From Rhodothermales bacterium (lineage in GTDB: Bacteria; Bacteroidota; Rhodothermia; Rhodothermales; JAHQVL01), in contig JAWKNW010000013.1 of assembly GCA_041391505.1 (NCBI GenBank), positions 1 to 64,000 on the forward strand: a DNA stretch of 64,000 nucleotides. Direction: 5' to 3'. Position 1 is the stretch's first letter. Every line of letters begins with the position of its first letter. Position numbers and translations under genes: made by a program. The notes below the pieces were generated by a model that searched no databases, was not told where the DNA came from, and worked only from the letters and a program-made list of their open reading frames with translations. Positions 16,154-25,251 of the stretch are shown piece after piece.

Positions 16154-17581
16154 TCAGCGGCCGTACCAGCGTAACAGGAATGCCTGGAGCCACCGCGAGG
16201 CACGATTATACGGCGGATAAAGTTTAGCGAAAAGCGCCATCGCGCCGGCATGCTGCCATAATACGGGACGTTCGTTCGAAAAGGCCATGAAGCCGGCGTG
16301 GCCGTGGCTGCGCCCGACGCCACTTTCGTGCGACCCACCGAACGCCATTTCGGGGTGGCTGAACTGGATCAGGGTGTCGTTCACCAGGATCGACCCCGTC
16401 GATGTGCGTTCCCGCACCCGTTTCACGGCCTCAGGGCGCGTGCTGAACACGTACAGGGTGAGCGCCGGCGGCTTGCCGGCGATCACGGCCAGCGCCTCGT
16501 CGAGGTCGTCGTAGGGGAGGATGGGCAGGATCGGACCGAAGATTTCTTCGGTCAGCAGACGGGATTCCGGATGCACGTCGGTGATGAGGGTGGGCATGAC
16601 GACGCGTTCCGCCTCGTAGATGGCGCCGCCATGCAGCACGCGCGCGCCGGCGCCGACGGCCTCCTCGATCAGGTCCCGAAGCCGGCCCAGGTGGCGCTCG
16701 CTCACGATGCCGCTCAGCAGGAGCGGCGGACGATCCGTCCCGAAAAAGTCATCGATGGCTCGTTTCAGGGCATCGACCAGCGCCGGGAAAATCGAACGCT
16801 GCACCAGCAGGTAGTCGGGCGCGATGCACGTCTGCCCCGCGTTCGAAAACTTGCCGAACGCGAGGCGCCGCGCCGTCTGTTCGATGTGCGCGGAGGCGTC
16901 GACCACCGCCGGGGATTTACCTCCGAGTTCCAGGGTGACGGAAGTCAGATGCCGGGCGGCGGCTTCCATCACGAGGCGTCCCACGGTGGGATTGCCGGTG
17001 AAATAGATGTGGTCGAAGCGGAGTTCGAGCAGCGCCCGGGCCGTTTCGACGCCTCCCTCCACGACAGCGACCTCCGCTTCGTCGAACGTCTCCCGCACGA
17101 TGCGCCCGATCAGGGCGGACGTCGCCGGCGTGAATTCGGACGGCTTGAGGACGACGCAGTTGCCTGCCGCGACAGCGGAGGCCACCGGCGCCAGCGCGAG
17201 CATGAGGGGGTAGTTCCAGGGGGCCAGCACGAGCACGACGCCCTTGGGCTCCAGATACCGGATGGCCGATGTGCCGATGAACGGCAGGGGCGTGTGGAGC
17301 CGGCGGGGCTTCATCCAGCGGCGCAGATGCCGTTCGACGTGGCTGATCTCGGCGATGAGTGCCGTGAGTTCGGTGAGATCGACCTCCTGGGCCGGCTTGC
17401 GGAAGTCGGCCCAGAGCGCGGCACGGATGGCTTCGCGATGGCCGAGCAGCGTCTGCTTGAGCCGGCGGAGTTTGGCGACGCGCGTCTTCCAGGTGCTGTG
17501 CCGAAGCGTGCGTGCCCGTTCCGTCTGTCGCTCGAGAAGCGCGGGGTAGTCTTCGACAAGCTGACCGGGTGGGACGCTCAT
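16154..17581 (-). CDS. aldehyde dehydrogenase, class-3-like
   Basis: 475 residues. NAD(P)-dependent aldehyde oxidation. The catalytic cysteine is Cys252 in NAGQTCIAPDY and the general-base glutamate is Glu218 in LELGGKSP. The Rossmann-side APWNYPL and FTGNPTVG motifs are present. The short length and the sequence around the cysteine (NAGQTCIAPDYLLV) match the class 3/fatty-aldehyde group (ALDH3, YwdH-like). The C-terminus has a hydrophobic/basic tail (LQAFLLRWYGR), which could associate with the membrane as in some ALDH3 enzymes. It lies 14 bp downstream of the CAP-domain gene. Confidence 0.92.
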   Translation of the reverse strand: MSVPPGQLVEDYPALLERQTERARTLRHSTWKTRVAKLRRLKQTLLGHREAIRAALWADFRKPAQEVDLTELTALIAEISHVERHLRRWMKPRRLHTPLPFIGTSAIRYLEPKGVVLVLAPWNYPLMLALAPVASAVAAGNCVVLKPSEFTPATSALIGRIVRETFDEAEVAVVEGGVETARALLELRFDHIYFTGNPTVGRLVMEAAARHLTSVTLELGGKSPAVVDASAHIEQTARRLAFGKFSNAGQTCIAPDYLLVQRSIFPALVDALKRAIDDFFGTDRPPLLLSGIVSERHLGRLRDLIEEAVGAGARVLHGGAIYEAERVVMPTLITDVHPESRLLTEEIFGPILPILPYDDLDEALAVIAGKPPALTLYVFSTRPEAVKRVRERTSTGSILVNDTLIQFSHPEMAFGGSHESGVGRSHGHAGFMAFSNERPVLWQHAGAMALFAKLYPPYNRASRWLQAFLLRWYGR

Positions 17582-17595
17582 GGCGGGTAGAGCGG

Positions 17596-18228
17596 TTAGC
17601 AGAAATTCTGCGTCAGAAACAACTGCCCTTCGTCATCGCTGGCTCCGCCGATGCCGATGGTCGTGTACTGCCGGCTGAGCAGATTGAGGCGGTGCCCCCG
17701 ACTGTTCATCCAGCCCGTCACGGCCTCCTGGGCGATCGAATCGACGGTTTTCCAGTCGTAGGTGCGTTGGGTCACGCCGTCCCGAACGCGAGCAGTAAAA
17801 GCATTAAAAAGATAGGTGCTGAAGATGTTTTCTCCAATGCCGATGGCCATCCGGTTGTCGCCGGCCGACCGCACGCACGCGATGCCGCGTGTTTCACCGC
17901 GCTGGGTGGGGCCTTCGCCGCGCAGGTTCGTGTGGTCGAAGAACCGGTTGGCCGCCATGTCGGCGCTGTGCGAGCGCGCCAGGCCTTGAAGCTGCGTATC
18001 CGCGGCGAGCGGAGGAAGCTGGCGGCGAGCGCGTTCCGCATTGACGAGTTCGAGGACACGCCGCTCCACGGCGCCGATGTCGATGGGGGCGGGTTCGTCG
18101 AGCGGTCCGGGGTGATTCAGTTCGGACAGGGCGTGCACGCTCGGAGAGGGCGCGCAGGAGGGGAAGAAGATCAGAAAGGCCAGCAAGCACAGGGCAAGAC
18201 CGGCCCGGGACGCTGACCTAGCCGGCAT
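17596..18228 (-). CDS. CAP/SCP-domain lipoprotein
   Basis: 210 residues from MPARSASRAGL, which gives a lipoprotein signal (FFPSC, Cys25). The gene then overlaps the 3' end of the MoxR gene by 11 bp. The remainder is a CAP (cysteine-rich secretory/antigen 5/PR-1) domain: VLELVNAERARRQLPPLAAD, a first ligand His in ARSHSADMAANRFFDHTN, then GENIF and VTGWMNSRGHRLNLLS, and a final QNFC. Bacterial CAP proteins are extracytoplasmic; their activities are mostly unproved. Linkage to foldases and MoxR suggests an envelope role. Confidence 0.88.
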   Translation of the reverse strand: MPARSASRAGLALCLLAFLIFFPSCAPSPSVHALSELNHPGPLDEPAPIDIGAVERRVLELVNAERARRQLPPLAADTQLQGLARSHSADMAANRFFDHTNLRGEGPTQRGETRGIACVRSAGDNRMAIGIGENIFSTYLFNAFTARVRDGVTQRTYDWKTVDSIAQEAVTGWMNSRGHRLNLLSRQYTTIGIGGASDDEGQLFLTQNFC

Positions 18229-19222
18229 GCCGGTTGAGCAGCTGCTGGATGAGATCGACCGCCGATACCCCCTCGGCTTCCGCATTGAAGTTGGTGACGA
18301 TGCGGTGCCGCAGGACAGGCACCGCCATGCGGCGCACATCGTCGATCACCGGGGTGGACCGGCCGTCGAGCGCGGCGAGCGCCTTTGCGCCCAGGATCAG
18401 GTATTGCGAGGCACGCGGGCCGGCGCCGTAGCTGAGGTAGCTCTTCACAAAATCGGGAGCCGACGGCGCCGACGGGCGGGTGCTGGTCACGAGACGCACG
18501 GCGTATTCGATCACGTTATCGGCCACCGGGATCTGGCGAACCAGCTGCTGATAGGCGATCAGCGCATCGCGCTGCAGGACCGGGCTGAGGGACACCGGGG
18601 CGGCGTTGGTCGTGTTGCGGACCACGTCCACTTCCTGCTCGAAGGAGGGATAGTCGAGCCACAGGTTCAGCATGAACCGGTCGAGCTGCGCTTCGGGCAG
18701 GGGGTATGTCCCTTCCTGTTCGATCGGGTTCTGCGTGGCCAGTACAAAAAAGGGCTCTTCGAGATCGTACGTATGGCCTGCGGCGGTCACGCGATGCTCC
18801 TGCATGGCTTCCAGCAGCGCCGCCTGGGTTTTGGGCGGCGTACGGTTGATCTCGTCGGCCAGGACGACGTTGGCGAAAACAGGCCCCTTCACGAACTTGA
18901 ACGTGCGCCGGCCGGTGGTCATATCCTCCTCGATGATCTCCGTGCCGGTGATATCGCTCGGCATCAGATCCGGCGTGAACTGGATCCGGTTGAAATTCAG
19001 GTGGAGGACGCGGGAAAGCGTGCGGATGAGCAGCGTCTTCGCGAGACCCGGCACACCCACCAGCAGCACGTGCCCGTTGGCCAGCAGACAGACAAAAACC
19101 TGTTGCACGATGTCTTCCTGCCCGACAATCACCTTGCCCACTTCACGCGTCAGCGCCGCGAAGCTGGACCGGAGTTCTTCGAGCAGCGCGATATCGGTGT
19201 CAATGCTCTGGCTTTTCGACAT
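18218..19222 (-). CDS. MoxR-family AAA+ ATPase
   Basis: 334 residues. Walker A GVPGLAKT (56-63), Walker B LADE (121-124), sensor ATQNPIEQEGTYPLPEAQLDRFM and the C-terminal lid are all present. MoxR ATPases act as chaperone-like factors that activate or assemble partner proteins, often with von Willebrand-A-domain proteins. No VWA gene is present in the window, and the neighbours are periplasmic foldases upstream and a CAP lipoprotein overlapping downstream. It is cytoplasmic. Confidence in the family is high; the client is unknown. Confidence 0.95.
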   Translation of the reverse strand: MSKSQSIDTDIALLEELRSSFAALTREVGKVIVGQEDIVQQVFVCLLANGHVLLVGVPGLAKTLLIRTLSRVLHLNFNRIQFTPDLMPSDITGTEIIEEDMTTGRRTFKFVKGPVFANVVLADEINRTPPKTQAALLEAMQEHRVTAAGHTYDLEEPFFVLATQNPIEQEGTYPLPEAQLDRFMLNLWLDYPSFEQEVDVVRNTTNAAPVSLSPVLQRDALIAYQQLVRQIPVADNVIEYAVRLVTSTRPSAPSAPDFVKSYLSYGAGPRASQYLILGAKALAALDGRSTPVIDDVRRMAVPVLRHRIVTNFNAEAEGVSAVDLIQQLLNRHAG

Positions 19223-19261
19223 GTACTGGGGTCGTTTCGGAGAATGGAAGGGGCGGTGTCG

Positions 19262-20647
19262 CTACAGGGTGTTCGCCGCAAGAGAGAGGGCCTTGGCTTT
19301 GCCGCGGAGATCGATGTAGACTTCGGTTCGAAGTTCCTCCAACCACTCGGTCATGACCCGGTTCTGCTTGTCCTGAAGGGCCAGGTCCTGGATGCGCTCA
19401 TAGTCGGTCAGGATATCGACGGGATGCTCAGGCACGCGGCGATGGAGGAAGACGATGTGGAAGGCCCGCTTGCCGTCGAGCAACTCGACCTCCGCCGGCT
19501 CGCTGATCTCGCCGGGCTGGATCGTGTTGATCGTCTGGCGCCAGGTGTAGTTCAGCGCCTGCAGCACCAGGTCGCGCTCGCCCGTACGTGGGTCGACCAC
19601 GCGGCCGCCGAGGCGCTTCGAGATTTCTTCCTCGGAATAGCGCCGCGCCATCAGTTCAAACGGGACCCCGCTGGTGACGATGGAGTCGCGAACGACCCCG
19701 AGGAGCGCGATGGCGTCCGCCGGGTCGGCCTTGCTGTCGTCGACCTGGATCAGGATGTGGTTGAAGTCGACGATGTCGCCCTTGCGGTTGTTCACGCGGA
19801 GGATGTGGTACCCGAAGGGCGACTCGAACACCGGAGACACTTCGCCGATCGGGGATCGGGATGCGACGGCGGCGAACTCAGGCACGAGTTCGCCCAGCCG
19901 GCTGCTGGTGTAACGGCCGCCATTTTCGGCGGACCCCTGGTCTTCCGAATAGAGCCGGGCGTATTCCTCGAGCGAGGCGCCGCCGACCACGATGGAGTCG
20001 CGAATGACCGAGATCAGCTCGCGTGCATAGGCCTTGGCCTCGGGCGCCGGCACGGGGTACCGAACGATGTGCGAGATCCGGACGATCTCCGGGATGACGG
20101 GCAGCGAATCCTGGGGGAACTGGGAGAACCATTCCGTCACTTCGGACGGGGTGATCTTGATGCCGCCGATCTTGCCGTTGCGGATCTGGTCGGCGAGCAT
20201 CTGGTCGTGCAGTTCCTCGCGAAGGTCGCCCCGGATGTCCAGCAGGCTCTTGCCGTAAAACTCCTCGAACTGGGCGGTGCCGCCGGCCTGGGCCGTCAGC
20301 TGGTCGATGCGCTGGTTCAGGGCCTGCTCGACCTGTTCGTCCGCGATGACGATGTTCGTGTCGCGCTCCGCGTGGATGGTCATGACCTTCTGGTCGATCA
20401 TCTGGTTGAGCGCGACCATCCACAGGTCCTCGGTGTAGGGCATCTGCTGCTGCTGGAGCAGGCCGAGCACGACGCCGTCGACTTCGGAGCGGAGCAGGAT
20501 GCGGTCGCCAACGACGGCTACAATCTCATCGACGACCTCACTCGAGTCCTGGGCGTGGGCCTGGCGTGCCGGAAAACAGCATGCTGTCGCGGCGAGGAGG
20601 GCGTACAGCACGAATCCGTGGTACTTCGGAAGGATCGGTATAGTCAT
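19262..20647 (-). CDS. SurA-like periplasmic peptidyl-prolyl isomerase
   Basis: 461 residues from MTIPILPKYHG, which gives a signal peptide ending near ARQAHAQ. The N-terminal SurA-type chaperone region (DEIVAVVGDRILLRSEVD) is followed by a parvulin domain (ISHIVRY, LYSEDQGSAENGGRY, ESPFGYHILRV) and a second, degenerate parvulin-like repeat (FNHILIQV, ARRYSEEEISKRLGG). It should assist folding of outer-membrane proteins. It ends 39 bp before moxR and lies 104 bp downstream of a second foldase gene, so three foldases stand in a row. Confidence 0.92.
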   Translation of the reverse strand: MTIPILPKYHGFVLYALLAATACCFPARQAHAQDSSEVVDEIVAVVGDRILLRSEVDGVVLGLLQQQQMPYTEDLWMVALNQMIDQKVMTIHAERDTNIVIADEQVEQALNQRIDQLTAQAGGTAQFEEFYGKSLLDIRGDLREELHDQMLADQIRNGKIGGIKITPSEVTEWFSQFPQDSLPVIPEIVRISHIVRYPVPAPEAKAYARELISVIRDSIVVGGASLEEYARLYSEDQGSAENGGRYTSSRLGELVPEFAAVASRSPIGEVSPVFESPFGYHILRVNNRKGDIVDFNHILIQVDDSKADPADAIALLGVVRDSIVTSGVPFELMARRYSEEEISKRLGGRVVDPRTGERDLVLQALNYTWRQTINTIQPGEISEPAEVELLDGKRAFHIVFLHRRVPEHPVDILTDYERIQDLALQDKQNRVMTEWLEELRTEVYIDLRGKAKALSLAANTL

Positions 20648-20751
20648 GCGTGGAGCATTCGAACAGAGCGTGTGGGATGTAAACGCTGTTCGTCTGGATA
20701 TTATTGCCCGGTATCGCACAGGAGTCGACGACGAGCGGAAGAAGAGGTGCG

Positions 20752-21651
20752 CTACCGTATTTCGAGGTCCTCGCGGGCCAGCGCTTCGTTTCTGAGCCGT
20801 TGAACCTGACGCGCAACCATCTGTTTCCGGGCGTCGATGATGAGGCGTTCCTTGAGGTCGTCCTCGATCCATTCCATGCGGGGGGTGGTGCCGGCCGCCC
20901 GGCGTTCCACGACCTGCAGCACGTGGTACCGCCCGCCTTCGTTGAGTACGGGGGCGATCTGGCCGTCATTCAGCCGCTGCGTCCACTCCCGGAGCACGGC
21001 GGTCGGGAAGAGCCGGCTCTGGGGGAAAAAGTTGAGGTTGAGCCGGGTGGAGCCGTCGAAGTCCTGGGCGAACTCGCGCGCGATGGAGTTCCAGAGGGAA
21101 TCGGCGGTGCCGGCGGCGGTGGCGTCGCGCAGGCGGTCGCGCGCGCGGTTGGCTTCGGATTCCGTCGCCGTCGTCAGATACCGCACCCGGAGGTAGTCCT
21201 CCTTGAGGAGAAATTGCTCCGCGTGCTGCGCGTAGTAGGCCTCGATGTCGCTCTCCGAGGGTTCGTTGTCCTCTTCGAGGTAGAACCGGGAAAGCAAGGC
21301 GCTCACGAGCACCGAGCGTTCGTTTTCGGCGACGAGGCGCAACACTTCCTCGTCGTTCTGGAGCCCCTTGCGAATCGCCTCCTGGGCGATCAGTTCGCGC
21401 GTGACCCATTGCTCGATGATCTGCTTCCGGGCCTCGACGGAATCCAGACCCGTCACCAGCGTCTTGAGACTGGCGTTGAGTTCGTCCACCGAGAGGTAGT
21501 TGCTGCCGACGCGGACCGCGAAGTCCGGCACGACTTCTTCCTTTTTGCAGCCGGCGCTGACGAAAAGCAGCAGCAGCGTGAACAGGAACGACCACCCCGG
21601 AAACCGGGCGAAGGGTTTCGCCCGGTCCGGGACGCGAGGGGTGTCAGTCAT
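20752..21651 (-). CDS. foldase-like lipoprotein of the PpiC/SurA group
   Basis: 299 residues. The lipoprotein signal ends in VSAGC (Cys35). An N-terminal SurA/PrsA-type helical part (RVGSNYLSVDELNASLKTL, IIEQWVTRELIAQEAIRKGL) is followed by a parvulin-like domain (LRVRYLTTA, FAQDFDGSTRLNLNFFP, NEGGRYHVLQVVERR). The parvulin part is divergent, and isomerase activity is uncertain; it may be only a chaperone. The start codon overlaps the end of the upstream 695-residue foldase gene by 8 bp, which implies translational coupling. Confidence 0.85.
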   Translation of the reverse strand: MTDTPRVPDRAKPFARFPGWSFLFTLLLLFVSAGCKKEEVVPDFAVRVGSNYLSVDELNASLKTLVTGLDSVEARKQIIEQWVTRELIAQEAIRKGLQNDEEVLRLVAENERSVLVSALLSRFYLEEDNEPSESDIEAYYAQHAEQFLLKEDYLRVRYLTTATESEANRARDRLRDATAAGTADSLWNSIAREFAQDFDGSTRLNLNFFPQSRLFPTAVLREWTQRLNDGQIAPVLNEGGRYHVLQVVERRAAGTTPRMEWIEDDLKERLIIDARKQMVARQVQRLRNEALAREDLEIR

Positions 21652-23731
21652 TAGCGATTTGTGGCAGTGTCGGGTCGATATTGGCGATCGCCGCCTTGTG
21701 CTTCTCCTCCGCGAAGGCCGGCGCGAGCTGGGCGGGGTAAAGCTGCACCTTGTATTTCTTGCGGAGCCGCTTCACCAGCCCGTCCTCGAGCTGCTCCTGG
21801 TATTCGCTCAGCACCTCGGCCCGGGCCTCCCAGAACGTCTTCTGGCGCGCGGGCTCCACCCCGTCGTTGACGAGGGCGATGTAGCTGCCGGCGTTCAGGA
21901 TCGGCGCCGTAGCCTGGCCGCGGGCGATCGAGAGGGCGCGGTCGTACACCGAGTTGTTCGGGCCGGCCATGAAGGTCGTGTCGACCCGGATGATGTTGAG
22001 CGTGTCCTTCTGCGCCATGTCCACCAGCGCGGATACCGAGAGGCCGTGACTCAGGTGCCCGGTCATGGCTTTCAGCGTCGAGTCACTCCGGCTGCGGATG
22101 CTGATGATGCGCGTCCGGTCGGGAAACCAGAAGCTGTCGGCGCGCGGGTGATGATACGCCATCAGGGCGGCGGTGTCCTGCGCGGCGGCGGACCAGACCG
22201 AATCCTCCATGAGCTTGAACAGGAGCAGCCCGTCGCGGAACTCGGCCATGATGGTCTTGAAGTCGTCGTTCGTTACCTCGAGGCGCGATGCTTCGAGATC
22301 CAGCGCCGCGTTGTTGAGGTACATGTCGATCGTCCGGTAGACCCGCTGCAGCGTATCGGCGATGTACGGCAGGTTCGCCGTCTCGGCGTAGTCGACGATG
22401 TCTTTGAACGTTTGACGCTCGGAGCCGACGCCGATCACGAGCTTGCTCATGTCTTCCGCCGGCGTGTCCAGGATGTCGCGGGCCCGGAAGGGGCGGCCGT
22501 GCAGCGCACTCAGGATGGCGGTCGTATCGACGAAGACGCCTTCCCGCTTGCGGATCGTGGCGGCCATGCGGTCTTCCGCTTCGCGGACGCGGGGAAGGCG
22601 GGTGGCGTTCAGCTTGAGGTCTTCGTAGCTCTCCTCGAACGTCTGCGGTTCTTCGATCTGATCGAGTCGCACGATGTGCAGGCCGTACGCCGTCTCGATG
22701 ATATCCGAGAAGCCGCCGGGTTCGGGAATGTTGAACAGGGCGTTCTTGAACGACTCCGGAAGCTGCGGCGTCGTGTAGGCGACGCGGCCCAGCTGGCCCC
22801 CGCGCGATCCGGTCTCGGTGTCTTCGGACCGGGTCTTGGCCATCTCGCGGAAGTCCGCGCCGGCCTTCAGTTCGGCGTAAATCGCCTCGATGCGTTCGCG
22901 CGGCGTCGAGTTGTCGCCCAGGCGCGGCGCGTCGCGGACGGCGATGTGGGACGCCCAGCGGTCCGGCACGCGGTCGCGGAGGTCGTGAACTTTCAGGATG
23001 TGGTAGCCGAACTGCGAACGGAAGATGCCCGAGATCGAGTCCACCGGCGTGGTGTAGGCTACTTCCTCAAACGATTCCACCATCTGGCCGCCGGAGAAAT
23101 AGCCGAGCCGGCCGCGGGCGCCGGCCGCGTTGCCGCGCGCCGAGGGGTCTTCGGAGTTACGGGCGGCGAGGTCGCCGAAATCGACCCCCTGCCGGGCGGA
23201 GTCGCGGATGGCCATCAGCTTGTTGTAGGCGGCCAGCGTATCCGCCGGCGGCGCATCCTGCGGCACCCGAATCAGGATGTGACTCGCATCCACGATCTTC
23301 TGACGGCGCTCGTACAGCGTGTGGAGGATGGGCTCCATGATCGAGCGCTCGAGCAGGAACGGACGCGCGAGTTGCTTGCGGTAGGCGTCGATTTCGTTCG
23401 TGATCGAAGGGTCGCTGGCGAGCCCCAGCTCTTCGGCATACATGACCTTCATCCGGAACTCGGCATAGCGGTTCAGGAAGTCCTCGTACTCGGCGAGCGA
23501 ATCGGCTATGGCCATCGGGCGACCACCGACGGAACGGGCATAGCGATCCTCGAATTCGTGGAGCGTGAGGGGTTTGCCGGCGATCCGCGCCACCGCGCTC
23601 CCTGTTTCCTTCCCGGATTCGATGGCGGTCTGGCCCGAACCGCTGCAACCGGCCAGGGTGAGGCCTACCGTGAGCGCCAGGGCGACGAGCAGTAGAGAAC
23701 GCCGATGCGTTGGTTCAACTAGGTGTTTCAT
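21644..23731 (-). CDS. large peptidyl-prolyl isomerase lipoprotein with two parvulin domains
   Basis: 695 residues. Lipoprotein signal ending in LAGC (Cys29). After a SurA-like N-terminal segment (ARIAGKPLTLHEFEDRY), two parvulin domains follow: the first from ASHILIRVP to SQFGYHILKVHD, the second from WASHIAVRD to TAYGLHIVRLDQ. A third, helical region of about 280 residues makes up the C-terminus. It should act in the periplasm on exported or outer-membrane proteins. It is the first gene of the minus-strand run that ends at 15746 and is divergent from the sigma-factor gene across 218 bp. Confidence 0.9.
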   Translation of the reverse strand: MKHLVEPTHRRSLLLVALALTVGLTLAGCSGSGQTAIESGKETGSAVARIAGKPLTLHEFEDRYARSVGGRPMAIADSLAEYEDFLNRYAEFRMKVMYAEELGLASDPSITNEIDAYRKQLARPFLLERSIMEPILHTLYERRQKIVDASHILIRVPQDAPPADTLAAYNKLMAIRDSARQGVDFGDLAARNSEDPSARGNAAGARGRLGYFSGGQMVESFEEVAYTTPVDSISGIFRSQFGYHILKVHDLRDRVPDRWASHIAVRDAPRLGDNSTPRERIEAIYAELKAGADFREMAKTRSEDTETGSRGGQLGRVAYTTPQLPESFKNALFNIPEPGGFSDIIETAYGLHIVRLDQIEEPQTFEESYEDLKLNATRLPRVREAEDRMAATIRKREGVFVDTTAILSALHGRPFRARDILDTPAEDMSKLVIGVGSERQTFKDIVDYAETANLPYIADTLQRVYRTIDMYLNNAALDLEASRLEVTNDDFKTIMAEFRDGLLLFKLMEDSVWSAAAQDTAALMAYHHPRADSFWFPDRTRIISIRSRSDSTLKAMTGHLSHGLSVSALVDMAQKDTLNIIRVDTTFMAGPNNSVYDRALSIARGQATAPILNAGSYIALVNDGVEPARQKTFWEARAEVLSEYQEQLEDGLVKRLRKKYKVQLYPAQLAPAFAEEKHKAAIANIDPTLPQIAND

Positions 23732-23949
23732 GATGCTGCTATGCGTACTGCTACTTGATTAAACGGAGTGAACAATGCGTGGACAAAGGGCGAGGATAAA
23801 GCGATGCTGGTGGAATCCTGGAAGGGGCGGGATACCGGGACGATAGCGCCACAAACGTCATACACGGGCGGGAGGTTCAGCACCGGGCAACTTTTAATCA
23901 TGCCGATTGTCGTACTAAACGTATCCCGGAACCAGGATTCGCGGAACGT

Positions 23950-24549
23950 ATGGACATGCCATCGAGCGACATACCACAGGATGATAGGGCGCTGATTGAA
24001 GCGTTCAAGTCGGGCGACGAGTTTGCGTTTGTCTCGTTGTACAACCGCTACAAGGCTGCTGTCTACGCCTTCTGCGTCAAAATGCTCCTGAACCGTGAAC
24101 AGGCTCGCGACGCCATGCAGGAGACCTTTCTCCGTGTGTACGAGAACCGCGAGCGCCTGATTAAAACGGATTCGTTCCGATCCTGGCTCTATACGATCGC
24201 GCGGAATCAGTGCCTCAATCAGCTGCGCCGCAACAACTGGCAGGTAGCCTTCGAACCCCAGCACGAGGAATCGCCCTCGCTCCGTCCCGATCGCGAGACA
24301 CCGATCCAGGAACTGGAGAAAAGCGAGCAGATCGAGCTGGTGAATCGCTACCTGGCGACGCTGAAGCCGGACTATCGCGAAGTGATCGTTCTCCGGGAAT
24401 ATCAAAACCTGACCTATGAAGAGATCGCCGCAATCACCCGCAGTTCACTCAGTGCGGTAAAATCGCGGCTCTTTAAAGCTCGGCGGACACTGGCCAAATA
24501 CCTCGAGGATGCGCTTGGGAGCGAAGCTCCCAAGATCGGGGTGGAGTGA
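23950..24549 (+). CDS. ECF-family RNA polymerase sigma factor
   Basis: 199 residues from ATG at 23950; a second ATG at 23956 is also possible. Region 2 is AFVSLYNRYKAAVYAFCVKML followed by ARDAMQETFLRVYENRERL. Region 4 has the helix-turn-helix YEEIAAITRSSLSAVKSRLFKARRTL. No extra C-terminal sensor domain. It is followed 52 bp later by a zinc-finger anti-sigma factor gene, the usual ECF arrangement. A GGAACC at 23928-23933 with CGTA at 23947-23950 hints at self-regulation, but the spacing is short and the second box overlaps the start. Confidence 0.94.
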   Translation: MDMPSSDIPQDDRALIEAFKSGDEFAFVSLYNRYKAAVYAFCVKMLLNREQARDAMQETFLRVYENRERLIKTDSFRSWLYTIARNQCLNQLRRNNWQVAFEPQHEESPSLRPDRETPIQELEKSEQIELVNRYLATLKPDYREVIVLREYQNLTYEEIAAITRSSLSAVKSRLFKARRTLAKYLEDALGSEAPKIGVE

Positions 24550-24601
24550 CCTGGCCTCCTGCCAGGTTCACGGTATTTCGAATCGAGCTTGATATACGCG
24601 T

Positions 24602-25141
24602 ATGTCTACGGAATCCAATCGACCGCTGGCCCATGCCGCGGACATCAATGACGATACGGCGCTGGAAGCGTTGAACCTGTTCGTCGACGGCGAACTGGGG
24701 CTGAACGAACAGGGGCCGCTTTTTGCGCATCTGGCGGAGTGCGTCTCGTGCCGGCGCGATCTCGAACACATCATGCGCTTCCGGCGGATGAGCCGCTCTG
24801 AACATCTCGTCGTCCCGCCCTCGGTCGACGACGGGTTTTTCAAGAAGCTCGATGCCCTTCGCGTGTCCTCGATACGCCATAACCGCGCCGACGACCGCCG
24901 GTCCGTGTGGCAACGCAAGGCCCCCGTCTCGTTCCGCGCGGCGGTGATCACCGCGGTGCTCGTCTTCCTCACCGGCCTGCTCTTCCCCTCGAACACGCCC
25001 GACTACGCCCGCCCCGGCTATGTCGTCGGCGCCGACGAGACGATCGAGTTTCCCGATGTGAGCCTGACGCCCACGGCGCTCGCGACGCTCTACGTCTTTT
25101 ACCCCGGCGTCACCGTCGAAGCCGCCCAGCACGACGACTGA
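24602..25141 (+). CDS. zinc-finger anti-sigma factor (membrane-anchored)
   Basis: 179 residues. The anti-sigma zinc motif HxxxCxxC is present as His43-LAE-Cys47-VS-Cys50, in a cytoplasmic N-terminal domain. A single membrane helix runs at about 111-128 (FRAAVITAVLVFLTGLLF), leaving a short periplasmic tail of about 50 residues. It should bind and restrain the sigma factor encoded just upstream. The periplasmic part is too short for a known sensor domain. A hairpin at 25202-25228 follows the gene. Confidence 0.9.
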   Translation: MSTESNRPLAHAADINDDTALEALNLFVDGELGLNEQGPLFAHLAECVSCRRDLEHIMRFRRMSRSEHLVVPPSVDDGFFKKLDALRVSSIRHNRADDRRSVWQRKAPVSFRAAVITAVLVFLTGLLFPSNTPDYARPGYVVGADETIEFPDVSLTPTALATLYVFYPGVTVEAAQHDD

Positions 25142-25201
25142 GGCGCGGGTCGGCTATTCGAAAATATGACTAGCACATGGCGGGAACGGTCTCGGGCCGT
25201 A

Positions 25202-25228
25202 TCTTGAGCCGCTATTGTTGGCTCAAGA
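25202..25228 (+). terminator. 9-bp hairpin between the anti-sigma gene and gltX
   Basis: Left arm TCTTGAGCC (25202-25210), 9-nt loop, right arm GGCTCAAGA (25220-25228). It is 60 bp after the anti-sigma stop and 23 bp before the gltX ATG. No T-run follows. It may end the sigma/anti-sigma transcript or shape the gltX leader. Confidence 0.4.
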
Positions 25229-25251
25229 ATCTATCGACACAGTGCTGAATC

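Noticed and set aside
23928..23950. GGAACC...CGTA as an ECF-type autoregulated promoter for the sigma factor
   Set aside because: The 13-nt spacing is too short and the -10-like box overlaps the chosen start codon; kept only as a remark.
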